Program-made: the position numbers and the translations under genes | NCBI GenBank assembly: GCA_963580455.1 | Contig: OY756962.1 | Coordinates: 17,006,001-17,070,000 of the forward strand | Length of the DNA stretch: 64,000 bases | Source: Euonymus europaeus | Taxonomy: Eukaryota > Streptophyta > Magnoliopsida > Celastrales > Celastraceae | Reading direction: 5' to 3' | The notes under the pieces: generated by a model | Database searches by the model: none | What the model saw: only the letters and a program-made list of their open reading frames with translations | Told to the model about the DNA's origin: nothing | Shown: positions 36,601-48,930 of the stretch, one piece after another | Layout: each line of letters begins with the position of its first letter | How positions within the stretch are numbered: position 1 is the stretch's first letter

Positions 36601-38262
36601 TTTGTCATAGAAAGATGGTGTTTTAGCATCGAAATAATCTAGAAAGCTTATACCCGTAAAATTTGACATAGAAGAACAATAAAAAGTGTATCTCGAGCAA
36701 CTTTGTTGGTCCGAAGTTGCTCAACTCTCTCTATGGAGGAGCTTTTAACGGTTTTGTCCATTTCTCATAGAAAGTTGGTGATTTGGAATCGAAACAGTCT
36801 TGGAAGCTTATACTCATAAAATTTGACATAGAATAACAATAAAAAGTGTACACCGAGCAACATTGATGGTCCGAAGTTGCTCAACTCTCTCTATGGAGGA
36901 GCTTTTAACGGTTTTGTCCATTTCTCATAGAAAGTTGGTGATTTGGAATCGAAACAGTCTTGGAAGCTTATACTCATAAAATTTGACATAGAATAACAAT
37001 AAAAAGTGTACACCGAGCAACATTGATGGTCCGAAGTTGCTCAACTCTCTCTATGGAGGAGCTTTTAACGGTTTTCTCCATTTGTCATAGAAAGATGGTG
37101 TTTTAGCATTGAAATAATCTAGGAAGCTTATACTCGTAAAATTTGACATAGAAGAACAATAAAAAGTGTATCGCGAGCAACTTTGTTGGTCCGAAGTTGC
37201 TCAACTCTCTCTATGGAGGACCTTTTAACGGTTTTGTCCATTTCTCATAGAAAGTTGGTGATTTGGAATCGAAACAGTCTTGGAAGCTTATACTCATAAA
37301 ATTTGACATAGAATAACAATAAAAAGTGTACACCGAGCAACATTGATGGTCCGAAGTTGCTCAACTCTCTCTATGGAGGGGCTTTTAACGGTTTTCTCCA
37401 TTTGTCGTAAAAAGATGGTGTTTTAGCATCGAAATAATCTAGGAAGCATATACTCGTAAAATTTGACATAGAAGAACAATAAAAAGTGTATCGCGAGCAA
37501 CTTTGATGGTTCAAAGTTGCTCCACACTCTCTATGGAGGAGCTTTTAACGGTTTTGTCCATTTGTCATAGAAAGATGGTGTTTTAGCATCGAAATAATCT
37601 AGGAAGCTTATACTCGTTAAATTTGACAAAGAAGAACAATAAAAAGTCTATCCCGAGCAACTTTGTTGGTCAGAAGTTGCTCAACTCTCTCTATGGAGAA
37701 GCTTTTAACGGTTTTGTCCATTTGTCATAGAAAGATGGTGTTTTAGCATCGAAATAATCTAGGAAGCTTATACTCGTAAAATTTGACAAAAAAGAACAAT
37801 AAAAAGTGTATACCGAGCAACTTTGTTGGTCCGAAGTTGCTCAACTCTCTCTATGGAGGAGCTTTTAACTGTTTTGTCCATTTGTGATAAAAAGTTGTTG
37901 TTTTGGCATCGAAATAATCTTGGAAGCTTATACTTGTAAAATTTGACATAGAAGAACAATAAAAAGTGTAAACCGAGCAATTTTGACGGTCCGAAGTATC
38001 TCAACTCTCTCTATGGAGGAGCTTTTAACCGTTTTGTCCATTTGTCGAAAAAAGTTCATTTTTTGGCATCGCAATAATCTAGGAAGCTTATACTCGTAAA
38101 ATTTGACATAGAAGAACAATAAAAAGTGTATCCCGAGCAACTTTGATGGTTCAAAGTTGCTCCACACTCTCTATGGAGGAGCTTTTAACGGTTTTGTCCA
38201 TTTCTCATAGAAAGTTGGTGACTTGGAATCGAAATAATCTTGGAAGATTATACTCGTAAAAT
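33625..38262. repeat. 4,638-bp tandem duplicon, left copy
   Basis: A 29-monomer segment (4,640 less 2 bp) whose every landmark recurs 4,638 bp to the right: 33930 and 38568, 35041 and 39679, 36008 and 40646, 36641 and 41279. To the left of about 33620 the match stops. Its right border at about 38260 is a hybrid monomer: the ACTTGGAATCG and GGAAGATTATAC subtype runs into the GTACACCGAGCACC subtype seen at 33,65x, which is what a tandem-duplication junction should look like. Confidence 0.9.
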
Positions 38263-41200
38263 TTGACATAGAAGAACAATAAAAAGTGTACACCGAGCAC
38301 CTTTGATGGTCCGAAGTTGCTCAAGTCTCTCTATGGAGGAGCTTTTAACGGTTTTGTCCATTTGTCGTAAAAAGTTCATTTTTTGGCATGGAAATAATCT
38401 AGGAAGCTTATACTCATAAAATTTAACATAGAAGAACAGTAAAAAGTGTACATCGAACAACTTTGACGGTTCGAAGTTGCTCCACACTCTCTACGGAGGT
38501 GCTTTTAACGGTTTTGTCCGTTTCTCATAGAAAGTTGGTGATTTGGAATCGAAATAATCTCGGAAGCTTATACTCGTAAAATTTGACATAGAAGAACAAT
38601 AAAAAGAATATCACGAGCAACTTTGTTGGTCCGAAGTTGCTCAACTCTCTCTATGTAGGAGCTTTTAACTGTTTTGTGCATTTGTGATAAAAAGTTGTTG
38701 TTTTGGCATCGAAATACTCTTGGAAGCTTATACTCGTAAAATTTGACATAGAAGAACAAGAAAAAGTGTACACCGAGCACCTTTGATGGTCCGAAGTTGC
38801 GCAAGTCTCTCTATGGAGGAGCTTTTAACGTTTTTGTCCATTTGTCATAAAAAGTTCATTTTTTGGCTCTGAAATAATCTTGGAAGCTTATACTCATAAA
38901 ATTTAACATAGAAGAACAATAAAAAGTGTACATCGAATAACTTTGATGGTTCGAAGTTGCTCCACACTCTCTACGGAGGAGCTTTTAACGGTTTTGTCCG
39001 TTTCTCATAGAAAGTTGTTGATTTGGAATCGAAATAATCTCGGAAGCTTATACTCGTAAAATTTGACATAGAAGAACAATAAAAAGTGTACACCGAGCAA
39101 CTTTGATGGTCCGAAGTTGCTCAACTCTCTCTATGGAGGAGATTTTAACGGTTTTGTCCATTTGTCGTAAAATGTTTTTTTTTGGCATCGAAATAATCTT
39201 GGAAGCGTATACTCATAAAATTTAACACAGAAGAACAATAAAAAGTGTACATCGAGCAACTTTGATGGTTCGAAGTTGCTCAACTCTCTCTATGGAGGGG
39301 CTTTTAAAGGTTTTCTCCATTTGTCAAGAAAGATGGTGTTTTAGCATCGAAATAATCTAGGAAGCTTATACTCGTAAAATTTGACATAGAAGAACAATAA
39401 AAAGTGTATCCCGAGCAACTTTGATGGTTCAAAGTTGCTCCACACTCTCTATGGAGGAGCTTTTAACGGTTTTGTCCATTTCTCATAGAAAGTTGGTGAC
39501 TTGGAATCAAAATAATATTGGAAGATTATACTCGTAAAATTTGACATAGAAGAACAATTAAAAGTGTACACCGAGCAACTTTGATGGTCCGAAGTTGCTC
39601 AACTCTCTCTATGGAGGAGCTTTTAACGATTTTCTCCATTTGTCATAGAAAGATGGTGTTTTAGCATCGAAATAATCTAGAAAGCTTATACCCGTAAAAT
39701 TTGACATAGAAGAACAATAAAAAGTGTATCTCGAGCAACTTTGTTGGTCCGAAGTTGCTCAACTCTCTCTATGGAGGAGCTTTTAACGGTTTTGTCCATT
39801 TCTCATAGAAAGTTGGTGATTTGGAATCGAAACAGTCTTGGAAGCTTATACTCATAAAATTTGACATAGAATAACAATAAAAAGTGTACACCGAGCAACA
39901 TTGATGGTCCGAAGTTGCTCAACTCTCTCTATGGAGGGGCTTTTAACGGTTTTCTCCATTTGTCATAGAAAGATGGTGTTTTAGCATTGAAATAATCTAG
40001 GAAGCTTATACTCGTAAAATTTGACAAAGAAGAACAATAAAAAGTGTATCGCGAGCAACTTTGTTGGTCCGAAGTTGCTCAACTCTCTCTATGGAGGACC
40101 TTTTAACGGTTTTGTCCATTTCTCATAGAAAGTTGGTGATTTGGAATCGAAACAGTCTTGGAAGCTTATACTCATAAAATTTGACATAGAATAACAGTAA
40201 AAAATGTACACCGAGCAACATTGATGGTCCGAAGTTTCTCAACTCTCTCTATGGAGGGGCTTTTAACGGTTTTCTCCATTTGTCATAGAAAGATGGTGTT
40301 TTAGCATCGAAATAATCTAGGAAGCATATACTCGTAAAATTTGACATAGAAGAACAATAAAAAGTGTATCGCGAGCAACTTTGATGGTTCAAAGTTGCTC
40401 CACACTCTCTATTGAGGAGCTTTTAACGGTTTTGTCCATTTGTCATAGAAAGATGGTGTTTTAGCATCGAAATAATCTAGGAAGCTTATACTCGTTAAAT
40501 TTGACAAAGAAGAACAATAAAAAGTCTATCCCGAGCAACTTTGTTGGTCAGAAGTTGCTCAACTCTCTCTATGGAGGAGCTTTTAACGGTTTTGTCCATT
40601 TGTCATAGAAAGATGGTGTTTTAGCATCGAAATAATCTAGGAAGCTTATACTCGTAAAATTTGACAAAAAAGAACAATAAAAAGTGTATACCGAGCAACT
40701 TTGTTGTTCCGAAGTTGCTCAACTCTCTCTATGGAGGAGCTTTTAACTGTTTTGTCCATTTGTGATAAAAAGTTGTTGTTTTGGCATCGAAATAATCTTG
40801 GAAGCTTATACTTGTAAAATTTGACATAGAAGAACAATAAAAAGTGTAAACCAAGCAATTTTGATGGTCCGAAGTATCTCAACTCTCTCTATGGAGGAGC
40901 TTTTAACCGTTTTGTCCATTTGTCGTAAAAAGTTCATTTTTTGGCATCGCAATAATCTAGGAAGCTTATACTCGTAAAATTTGACATAGAAGAACAATAA
41001 AAAGTGTATCCCGAGCAACTTTGATGGTTCAAAGTTGCTCCACACTCTCTATGGAGGAGCTTTTAACGGTTTTGTCCATTTCTCATAGAAAGTTGGTGAC
41101 TTGGAATCGAAATAATCTTGGAAGATTATACTCGTAAAATTTGACATAGAAGAACAATTAAAAGTGTACACCGAGCAACTTTGATGGTCCGAAGTTGCTC

Positions 41201-42896
41201 AACTCTCTCTATGGAGGAGCATTTAACGATTTTCTCCATTTGTCATAGAAAGATGGTGTTTTAGCATCGAAATAATCTAGAAAGCTTATACCCGTAAAAT
41301 TTGACATAGAAGAACAATAAAAAGTGTATCTCGAGCAACTTTGTTGGTCCGAAGTTGCTCAACTCTCTCTATGGAGGAGCTTTTAACGGTTTTGTCCATT
41401 TCTCATAGAAAGTTGGTGATTTGGAATCGAAACAGTCTTGGAAGCTTATACTCATAAAATTTGACATAGAATAACAATAAAAAGTGTACACCGAGCAACA
41501 TTGATGGTCCGAAGTTGCTGAACTCTCTCTATGGAGGAGCTTTTAACGGTTTTGTCCATTTCTCATAGAAAGTTGGTGATTTGGAATCGAAACAGTCTTG
41601 GAAGCTTATACTCATAAAATTTGACATAGAATAACAATAAAAAGTGTACACCGAGCAACATTGATGGTCCGAAGTTGCTCAACTCTCTCTATGGAGGAGC
41701 TTTTAACGGTTTTCTCCATTTGTCATAGAAAGATGGTGTTTTAGCATTGAAATAATCTAGGAAGCTTATACTCGTAAAATTTGACATAGAAGAACAATAA
41801 AAAGTGTATCGCGAGCAACTTTGTTGGTCCGAAGTTGCTCAACTCTCTCTATGGAGGACCTTTTAACGGTTTTGTCCATTTCTCATAGAAAGTTGGTGAT
41901 TTGGAATCGAAACAGTCTTGGAAGCTTATACTCATAAAATTTGACATAGAATAACAATAAAAAGTGTACACCGAGCAACATTGATGGTCCGAAGTTGCTC
42001 AACTCTCTCTATGGAGGGGCTTTTAACGGTTTTCTCCATTTGTCGTAAAAAGATGGTGTTTTAGCATCGAAATAATCTAGGAAGCATATACTCGTAAAAT
42101 TTGACATAGAAGAACAATAAAAAGTGTATCGCGAGCAACTTTGATGGTTCAAAGTTGCTCCACACTCTCTATGGAGGAGCTTTTAACGGTTTTGTCCATT
42201 TGTCATAGAAAGATGGTGTTTTAGCATCGAAATAATCTAGGAAGCTTATACTCGTTAAATTTGACAAAGAAGAACAATAAAAAGTCTATCCCGAGCAACT
42301 TTGTTGGTCAGAAGTTGCTCAACTCTCTCTATGGAGGAGCTTTTAACGGTTTTGTCCATTTGTCATAGAAAGATGGTGTTTTAGCATCGAAATAATCTAG
42401 GAAGCTTATACTCGTAAAATTTGACAAAAAAGAACAATAAAAAGTGTATACCGAGCAACTTTGTTGGTCCGAAGTTGCTCAACTCTCTCTATGGAGGAGC
42501 TTTTAACTGTTTTGTCCATTTGTGATAAAAAGTTGTTGTTTTGGCATCGAAATAATCTTGGAAGCTTATACTTGTAAAATTTGACATAGAAGAACAATAA
42601 AAAGTGTAAACCAAGCAATTTTGATGGTCCGAAGTATCTCAACTCTCTCTATGGAGGAGCTTTTAACCGTTTTGTCCATTTGTCGTAAAAAGTTCATTTT
42701 TTGGCATCGCAATAATCTAGGAAGCTTATACTCGTAAAATTTGACATAGAAGAACAATAAAAAGTGTATCCCGAGCAACTTTGATGGTTCAAAGTTGCTC
42801 CACACTCTCTATGGAGGAGCTTTTAACGGTTTTGTCCATTTCTCATAGAAAGTTGGTGACTTGGAATCGAAATAATCTTGGAAGATTATACTCGTA
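38263..42896. repeat. 4,638-bp tandem duplicon, right copy
   Basis: Nearly identical second copy. Differences I can point to are 33862 A / 38500 T, 34017 A / 38655 G, 34163 T / 38801 G, 35566 G / 40204 A, 35783 A / 40421 T, 36069 G / 40707 T, 36583 T / 41221 A and 37699 A / 42337 G. Their presence argues against a simple assembly duplication. At the equivalent of the left copy's end (about 42896) the sequence continues with the normal neighbouring monomer (GAACAATTAAAAGTGTACACC). Confidence 0.9.
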
Positions 42897-45800
42897 AAAT
42901 TTGACATAGAAGAACAATTAAAAGTGTACACCGAGCAACTTTGATGGTCCGAAGTTGCTCAACTCTCTCTATGGAGGAGCTTTTAACGATTTTCTCCATT
43001 TGTCATAGAAAGATGGTGTTTTAGCATCGAAATAATCTAGAAAGCTTATACCCGTAAAATTTGACATAGAAGAACAATAAAAAGTGTATCTCGAGCAACT
43101 TTGTTGGTCCGAAGTTGCTCAACTCTCTCTATGGAGGAGCTTTTAACGGTTTTGTCCATTTCTCATAGAAAGTTGGTGATTTGGAATCGAAACAGTCTTG
43201 GAAGCTTATACTCATAAAATTTGACATAGAATAACAATAAAAAGTGTACACCGAGCAACATTGATGGTCCGAAGTTGCTCAACTCTCTCTATGGAGGAGC
43301 TTTTAACGGTTTTGTCCATTTCTCATAGAAAGTTGGTGATTTGGAATCGAAACAGTCTTGGAAGCTTATACTCATAAAATTTGACATAGAATAACAATAA
43401 AAAGTGTACACCGAGCAACATTGATGGTCCGAAGTTGCTCAACTCTCTCTATGGAGGAGCTTTTAACGGTTTTGTCCATTTCTCATAGAAAGTTGGTGAT
43501 TTGGAATCGAAACAGTCTTGGAAGCTTATACTCATAAAATTTGACATAGAATAACAATAAAAAGTGTACACCGAGCAACATTGATGGTCCGAAGTTGCTC
43601 AACTCTCTCTATGGAGGAGCTTTTAACGGTTTTCTCCATTTGTCATAGAAAGATGGTGTTTTAGCATTGAAATAATCTAGGAAGCTTATACTCGTAAAAT
43701 TTGACATAGAAGAACAATAAAAAGTGTATCGCGAGCAACTTTGTTGGTCCGAAGTTGCTCAACTCTCTCTATGGAGGACCTTTTAACGGTTTTGTCCATT
43801 TCTCATAGAAAGTTGGTGATTTGGAATCGAAACAGTCTTGGAAGCTTATACTCATAAAATTTGACATAGAATAACAATAAAAAGTGTACACCGAGCAACA
43901 TTGATGGTCCGAAGTTGCTCAACTCTCTCTATGGAGGGGCTTTTAACGGTTTTCTCCATTTGTCGTAAAAAGATGGTGTTTTAGCATCGAAATAATCTAG
44001 GAAGCATATACTCGTAAAATTTGACATAGAAGAACAATAAAAAGTGTATCGCGAGCAACTTTGATGGTTCAAAGTTGCTCCACACTCTCTATGGAGGAGC
44101 TTTTAACGGTTTTGTCCATTTGTCATAGAAAGATGGTGTTTTAGCATCGAAATAATCTAGGAAGCTTATACTCGTTAAATTTGACAAAGAAGAACAATAA
44201 AAAGTCTATCCCGAGCAACTTTGTTGGTCAGAAGTTGCTCAACTCTCTCTATGGAGGAGCTTTTAACGGTTTTGTCCATTTGTCATAGAAAGATGGTGTT
44301 TTAGCATCGAAATAATCTAGGAAGCTTATACTCGTAAAATTTGACAAAAAAGAACAATAAAAAGTGTATACCGAGCAACTTTGTTGGTCCGAAGTTGCTC
44401 AACTCTCTCTATGGAGGAGCTTTTAACTGTTTTGTCCATTTGTGATAAAAAGTTGTTGTTTTGGCATCGAAATAATCTTGGAAGCTTATACTTGTAAAAT
44501 TTGACATAGAAGAACAATAAAAAGTGTAAACCAAGCAATTTTGATGGTCCGAAGTATCTCAACTCTCTCTATGGAGGAGCTTTTAACCGTTTTGTCCATT
44601 TGTCGTAAAAAGTTCATTTTTTGGCATCGCAATAATCTAGGAAGCTTATACTCGTAAAATTTGACATAGAAGAACAATAAAAAGTGTATCCCGAGCAAAT
44701 TTGATGGTTCAAAGTTGCTCCACACTCTCTATGGAGGAGCTTTTAACGGTTTTGTCCATTTCTCATAGAAAGTTGGTGACTTGGAATCGAAATAATCTTG
44801 GAAGATTATACTCGTAAAATTTGACATAGAAGAACAATTAAAAGTGTACACCGAGCAACTTTGATGGTCCGAAGTTGCTCAACTCTCTCTATGGAGGAGC
44901 TTTTAACGATTTTCTCCATTTGTCATAGAAAGATGGTGTTTTAGCATCGAAATAATCTAGAAAGCTTATACCCGTAAAATTTGACATAGAAGAACAATAA
45001 AAAGTGTATCTCGAGCAACTTTGTTGGTCCGAAGTTGCTCAACTCTCTCTATGGAGGAGCTTTTAACGGTTTTGTCCATTTCTCATAGAAAGTTGGTGAT
45101 TTGGAATCGAAACAGTCTTGGAAGCTTATACTCATAAAATTTGACATAGAATAACAATAAAAAGTGTACACCGAGCAACATTGATGGTCCGAAGTTGCTC
45201 AACTCTCTCTATGGAGGAGCTTTTAACGGTTTTGTCCATTTCTCATAGAAAGTTGGTGATTTGGAATCGAAACAGTCTTGGAAGCTTATACTCATAAAAT
45301 TTGACATAGAATAACAATAAAAAGTGTACACCGAGCAACATTGATGGTCCGAAGTTGCTCAACTCTCTCTATGGAGGAGCTTTTAACGGTTTTCTCCATT
45401 TGTCATAGAAAGATGGTGTTTTAGCATTGAAATAATCTAGGAAGCTTATACTCGTAAAATTTGACATAGAAGAACAATAAAAAGTGTATCGCGAGCAACT
45501 TTGTTGGTCCGAAGTTGCTCAACTCTCTCTATGGAGGACCTTTTAACGGTTTTGTCCATTTCTCATAGAAAGTTGGTGATTTGGAATCGAAACAGTCTTG
45601 GAAGCTTATACTCATAAAATTTGACATAGAATAACAATAAAAAGTGTACACCGAGCAACATTGATGGTCCGAAGTTGCTCAACTCTCTCTATGGAGGGGC
45701 TTTTAACGGTTTTCTCCATTTGTCGTAAAAAGATGGTGTTTTAGCATCGAAATAATCTAGGAAGCATATACTCGTAAAATTTGACATAGAAGAACAATAA

Positions 45801-46640
45801 AAAGTGTATCGCGAGCAACTTTGATGGTTCAAAGTTGCTCCACACTCTCTATGGAGGAGCTTTTAACGGTTTTGTCCATTTGTCATAGAAAGATGGTGTT
45901 TTAGCATCGAAATAATCTAGGAAGCTTATACTCGTTAAATTTGACAAAGAAGAACAATAAAAAGTCTATCCCGAGCAACTTTGTTGGTCAGAAGTTGCTC
46001 AACTCTCTCTATGGAGGAGCTTTTAACGGTTTTGTCCATTTGTCATAGAAAGATGGTGTTTTAGCATCGAAATAATCCAGGAAGCTTATACTCATAAAAT
46101 TTGACAAAAAAGAACAATAAAAAGTGTATACCGAGCAACTTTGTTGGTCCGAAGTTGCTCAACTCTCTCTATGGAGGAGCTTTTAACTGTTTTGTCCATT
46201 TGTGATAAAAAGTTGTTGTTTTGGCATCGAAATAATCTTGGAAGCTTATACTTGTAAAATTTGACATAGAAGAACAATAAAAAGTGTAAACCGAGCAATT
46301 TTGACGGTCCGAAGTATCTCAACTCTCTCTATGGAGGAGCTTTTAACCGTTTTGTCCATTTGTCGTAAAAAGTTCATTTTTTGGCATCGCAATAATCTAG
46401 GAAGCTTATACTCGTAAAATTTGACATAGAAGAACAATAAAAAGTGTATCCCGAGCAACTTTGATGGTTCAAAGTTGCTCCACACTCTCTATGGAGGAGC
46501 TTTTAACGGTTTTGTCCATTTCTCATAGAAAGTTGGTGACTTGGAATCGAAATAATCTTGGAAGATTATACTCGTAAAATTTGACATAGAAGAACAATTA
46601 AAAGTGTACACCGAGCAACTTTGATGGTCCGAAGTTGCTC
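42897..46640. repeat. Further copies of the 11/12-monomer repeat
   Basis: Continuation of the unit also present inside the duplicon. Using the AGAAAGCTTATACCCG marker (35041, 36641, 39679, 41279, 43039, 44959) as the start, successive units are 1,600 bp, 1,760 bp or 1,920 bp. The last begins at 44959 and keeps the pattern until about 46640, where a different monomer order takes over. Confidence 0.9.
43150..43629. repeat. Three identical-looking tandem monomers
   Basis: Three consecutive 160-bp monomers of the GATTTGGAATCGAAACAGTC subtype, with HindIII sites at 43202, 43362 and 43522. I see no difference between them. The corresponding place has one such monomer near 35180 and 39820, and two near 36780, 41420 and 45080. 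This is direct evidence of very recent single-monomer expansion. Confidence 0.9.
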
Positions 46641-48930
46641 AACTCTCTCTATGGAGGAGATTTTAACGGTTTTTTCCATTTGTCGTAAAAAGTTGGTGTT
46701 TTGGCAACGAAATAATCTTGGAAGCTTATAATCGTAAAATTTGACATAGAAGAACAATAAAAAGTGTACACCGAGCACCTTTGATGGTCCGAAGTTGCCC
46801 AAGTCTCTCTATGGAGGAGCTTTTAACGGTTTTGTCTATTTGTCATAAAATGTTCATTTTTTGGCATGGAAATAATCTAGGAAGCTTATACTCATAAATT
46901 TAACATAGAAGAACAATAAAAAGTGTACATCGAGCAACTTTGATGGTTCGAAGTTGCTCCACACTCCCTATGGAGGAGCCTTTAACGGTTTTGTCCATTT
47001 GTCATAGAAAGATGGTGTTTTGGCATCGAAATAATCTAGGAAGCTTATACTCGTAAAATTTGACAAAAAAGAACAATAAAAAGTGTATACCGAGCAACTT
47101 TGTTGGTCCGAAGTTGCTCAACTCTCTCTATGGAGGAGCTTTTAACTGTTTTGTCCATTTGTGATGAAAAGTTGTTGTTTTGGCATCGAAATAATCTTGG
47201 AAGCTTATACTTGTAAAATTTGACATAGAAGAACAATAAAAAGTGTAAACCGAGCAATTTTGATGGTCCGAAGTATCTCAACTCTCTCTATGGAGGAGCT
47301 TTTAACCGTTTTGTCCATTTGTCGTAAAAAGTTCATTTTTTGGCATCGCAATAATCTAGGAAGCTTATACTCATAAAATTTAACATAGAAGAACAATAAA
47401 AAGTGTACATCGAGCAACTTTGATGGTTCAAAGTTACTCCACACTCTCTATGGAGGAGCTTTTAACAGTTTTGTCCATTTCTCATAGTAAGTTGGTGATT
47501 TGGCATGGAAATAATCTAGGAAGCTTATACTCATAAAATTTAACATAGAAGAACAGTAAAAAGTGTACATCGAACAACTTTGATGGTTCGAAGTTGATCA
47601 ACTCTCTCTACGGAGGAGCTTTTAACGGTTTTGTCCATTTGTCATAGAAGGATGGTGTTTAAGCATCGAAATAATCTAGGAAGCTTATCCTCGTAAAATT
47701 TGACATAGAAGAACAATAAAAAGTATATCGCGAGCAACTTTGTTGGTCCGAAGTTGCTCAACTCTCTCTATGGATGAGCTTTTAACGATTTTGTCCATTT
47801 GTGATAAAAAGTTGGTGTTTTGGCAACGAAATAATCTTGGAAGCTTATCCTCGTAAAATTTGACATAGAAGAACAATAAAAAGTATATCGAGAGCACCTT
47901 TGATGGTCCGAAGTTGCTCAAGTCTCTCTATGGAGGAGCTTTTAACGGTTTTGTCCATTTGTCGTAAAAAGTTCATTTTTTGGCATGGAAATAATCTAGG
48001 AAGCTTATACTCATAAAAATTAACATAGAAGAACAGTAAAAATTGTACATCGAACAACTTTGATGATTCGAAGTTGCTCCACACTCTCTACGGAGGAGCT
48101 TATAACGGTTTTTTCCATTTCTCATAGAAAGTTGGTGATTTGGAATCGAAATAATCTCGGAAGCTTATACTCGTAGAATTTGACATAGAAGAACAATAAA
48201 AAGTGTACACCGAGCAACTTTGATGGTCCGAAGTTGCTCAACTCTCTCTATGGAGAGGCTTTTAACGGTTTTCTCCATTTTTCATAGAAGGATGGTGTTT
48301 TAGCATCGAAATAATCTAGGAAGCTTATACTCGTAAAATTTGACATAGAAGGAGAATAAAAAGAGTATCCCGAGCAACTTTGTTGGTCCGAAGTTGCTCA
48401 ACTCTCTCTATGGAGGAGCTTTTAACAATTTTTTCCATTTGTCATAGAAAGATGGTGTTTCAGCATCGAAATAATCTTGGAAGCTTATACTCGTAAAATT
48501 TGACTAAAAAGAACAATAAAAAGTGTATACCGAGCAACTTTGTTGGTCCGAAGTTGCTCAACTCTCTCTATGTAGGAGCTTTTAACTGTTTTGTCGATTT
48601 GTGATAAAAAGTTGTTGTTTTGGCATCGAAATACTCTTGGAAGCTTATACTCGTAAAATTTGACATAGAAGAACAATAAAAAGTGTACACCGAGCACCTT
48701 TGATTGTCCGAAGTTGCTGAAGTCTCTCTATGGAGGAGCTTTTAACGATTTTCTCCATTTGTCATAGAAGAAAGGTGTTTTAGCATCGAAATAATCTAGG
48801 AATCTTATCCTTGTAAAATTTGACATAGAAGAACAATAAAAAGTATATCGCGAGCAACTTTGTTAGTCCGAGGTTTCTCAACTCTCTCTATGGATGAGCT
48901 TTTAACGGTTTTGTCCATTTGTCATAGAAA
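46641..48930. repeat. Satellite mosaic between higher-order repeats
   Basis: About 14 monomers mixing orders seen elsewhere. 47045-47444 follows the CAAAAAAGAACAATAAAAAG then GTGTAAACCGAGC order of 36008-36407, and 47685-48700 follows the 1,930-bp repeat loosely. A monomer with AATCTTATCCTTG and GTCCGAGGTTTCTC (48801-48890) links this stretch to 53.4, 55.7 and 56.9 kb. No gene is seen. Confidence 0.8.
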
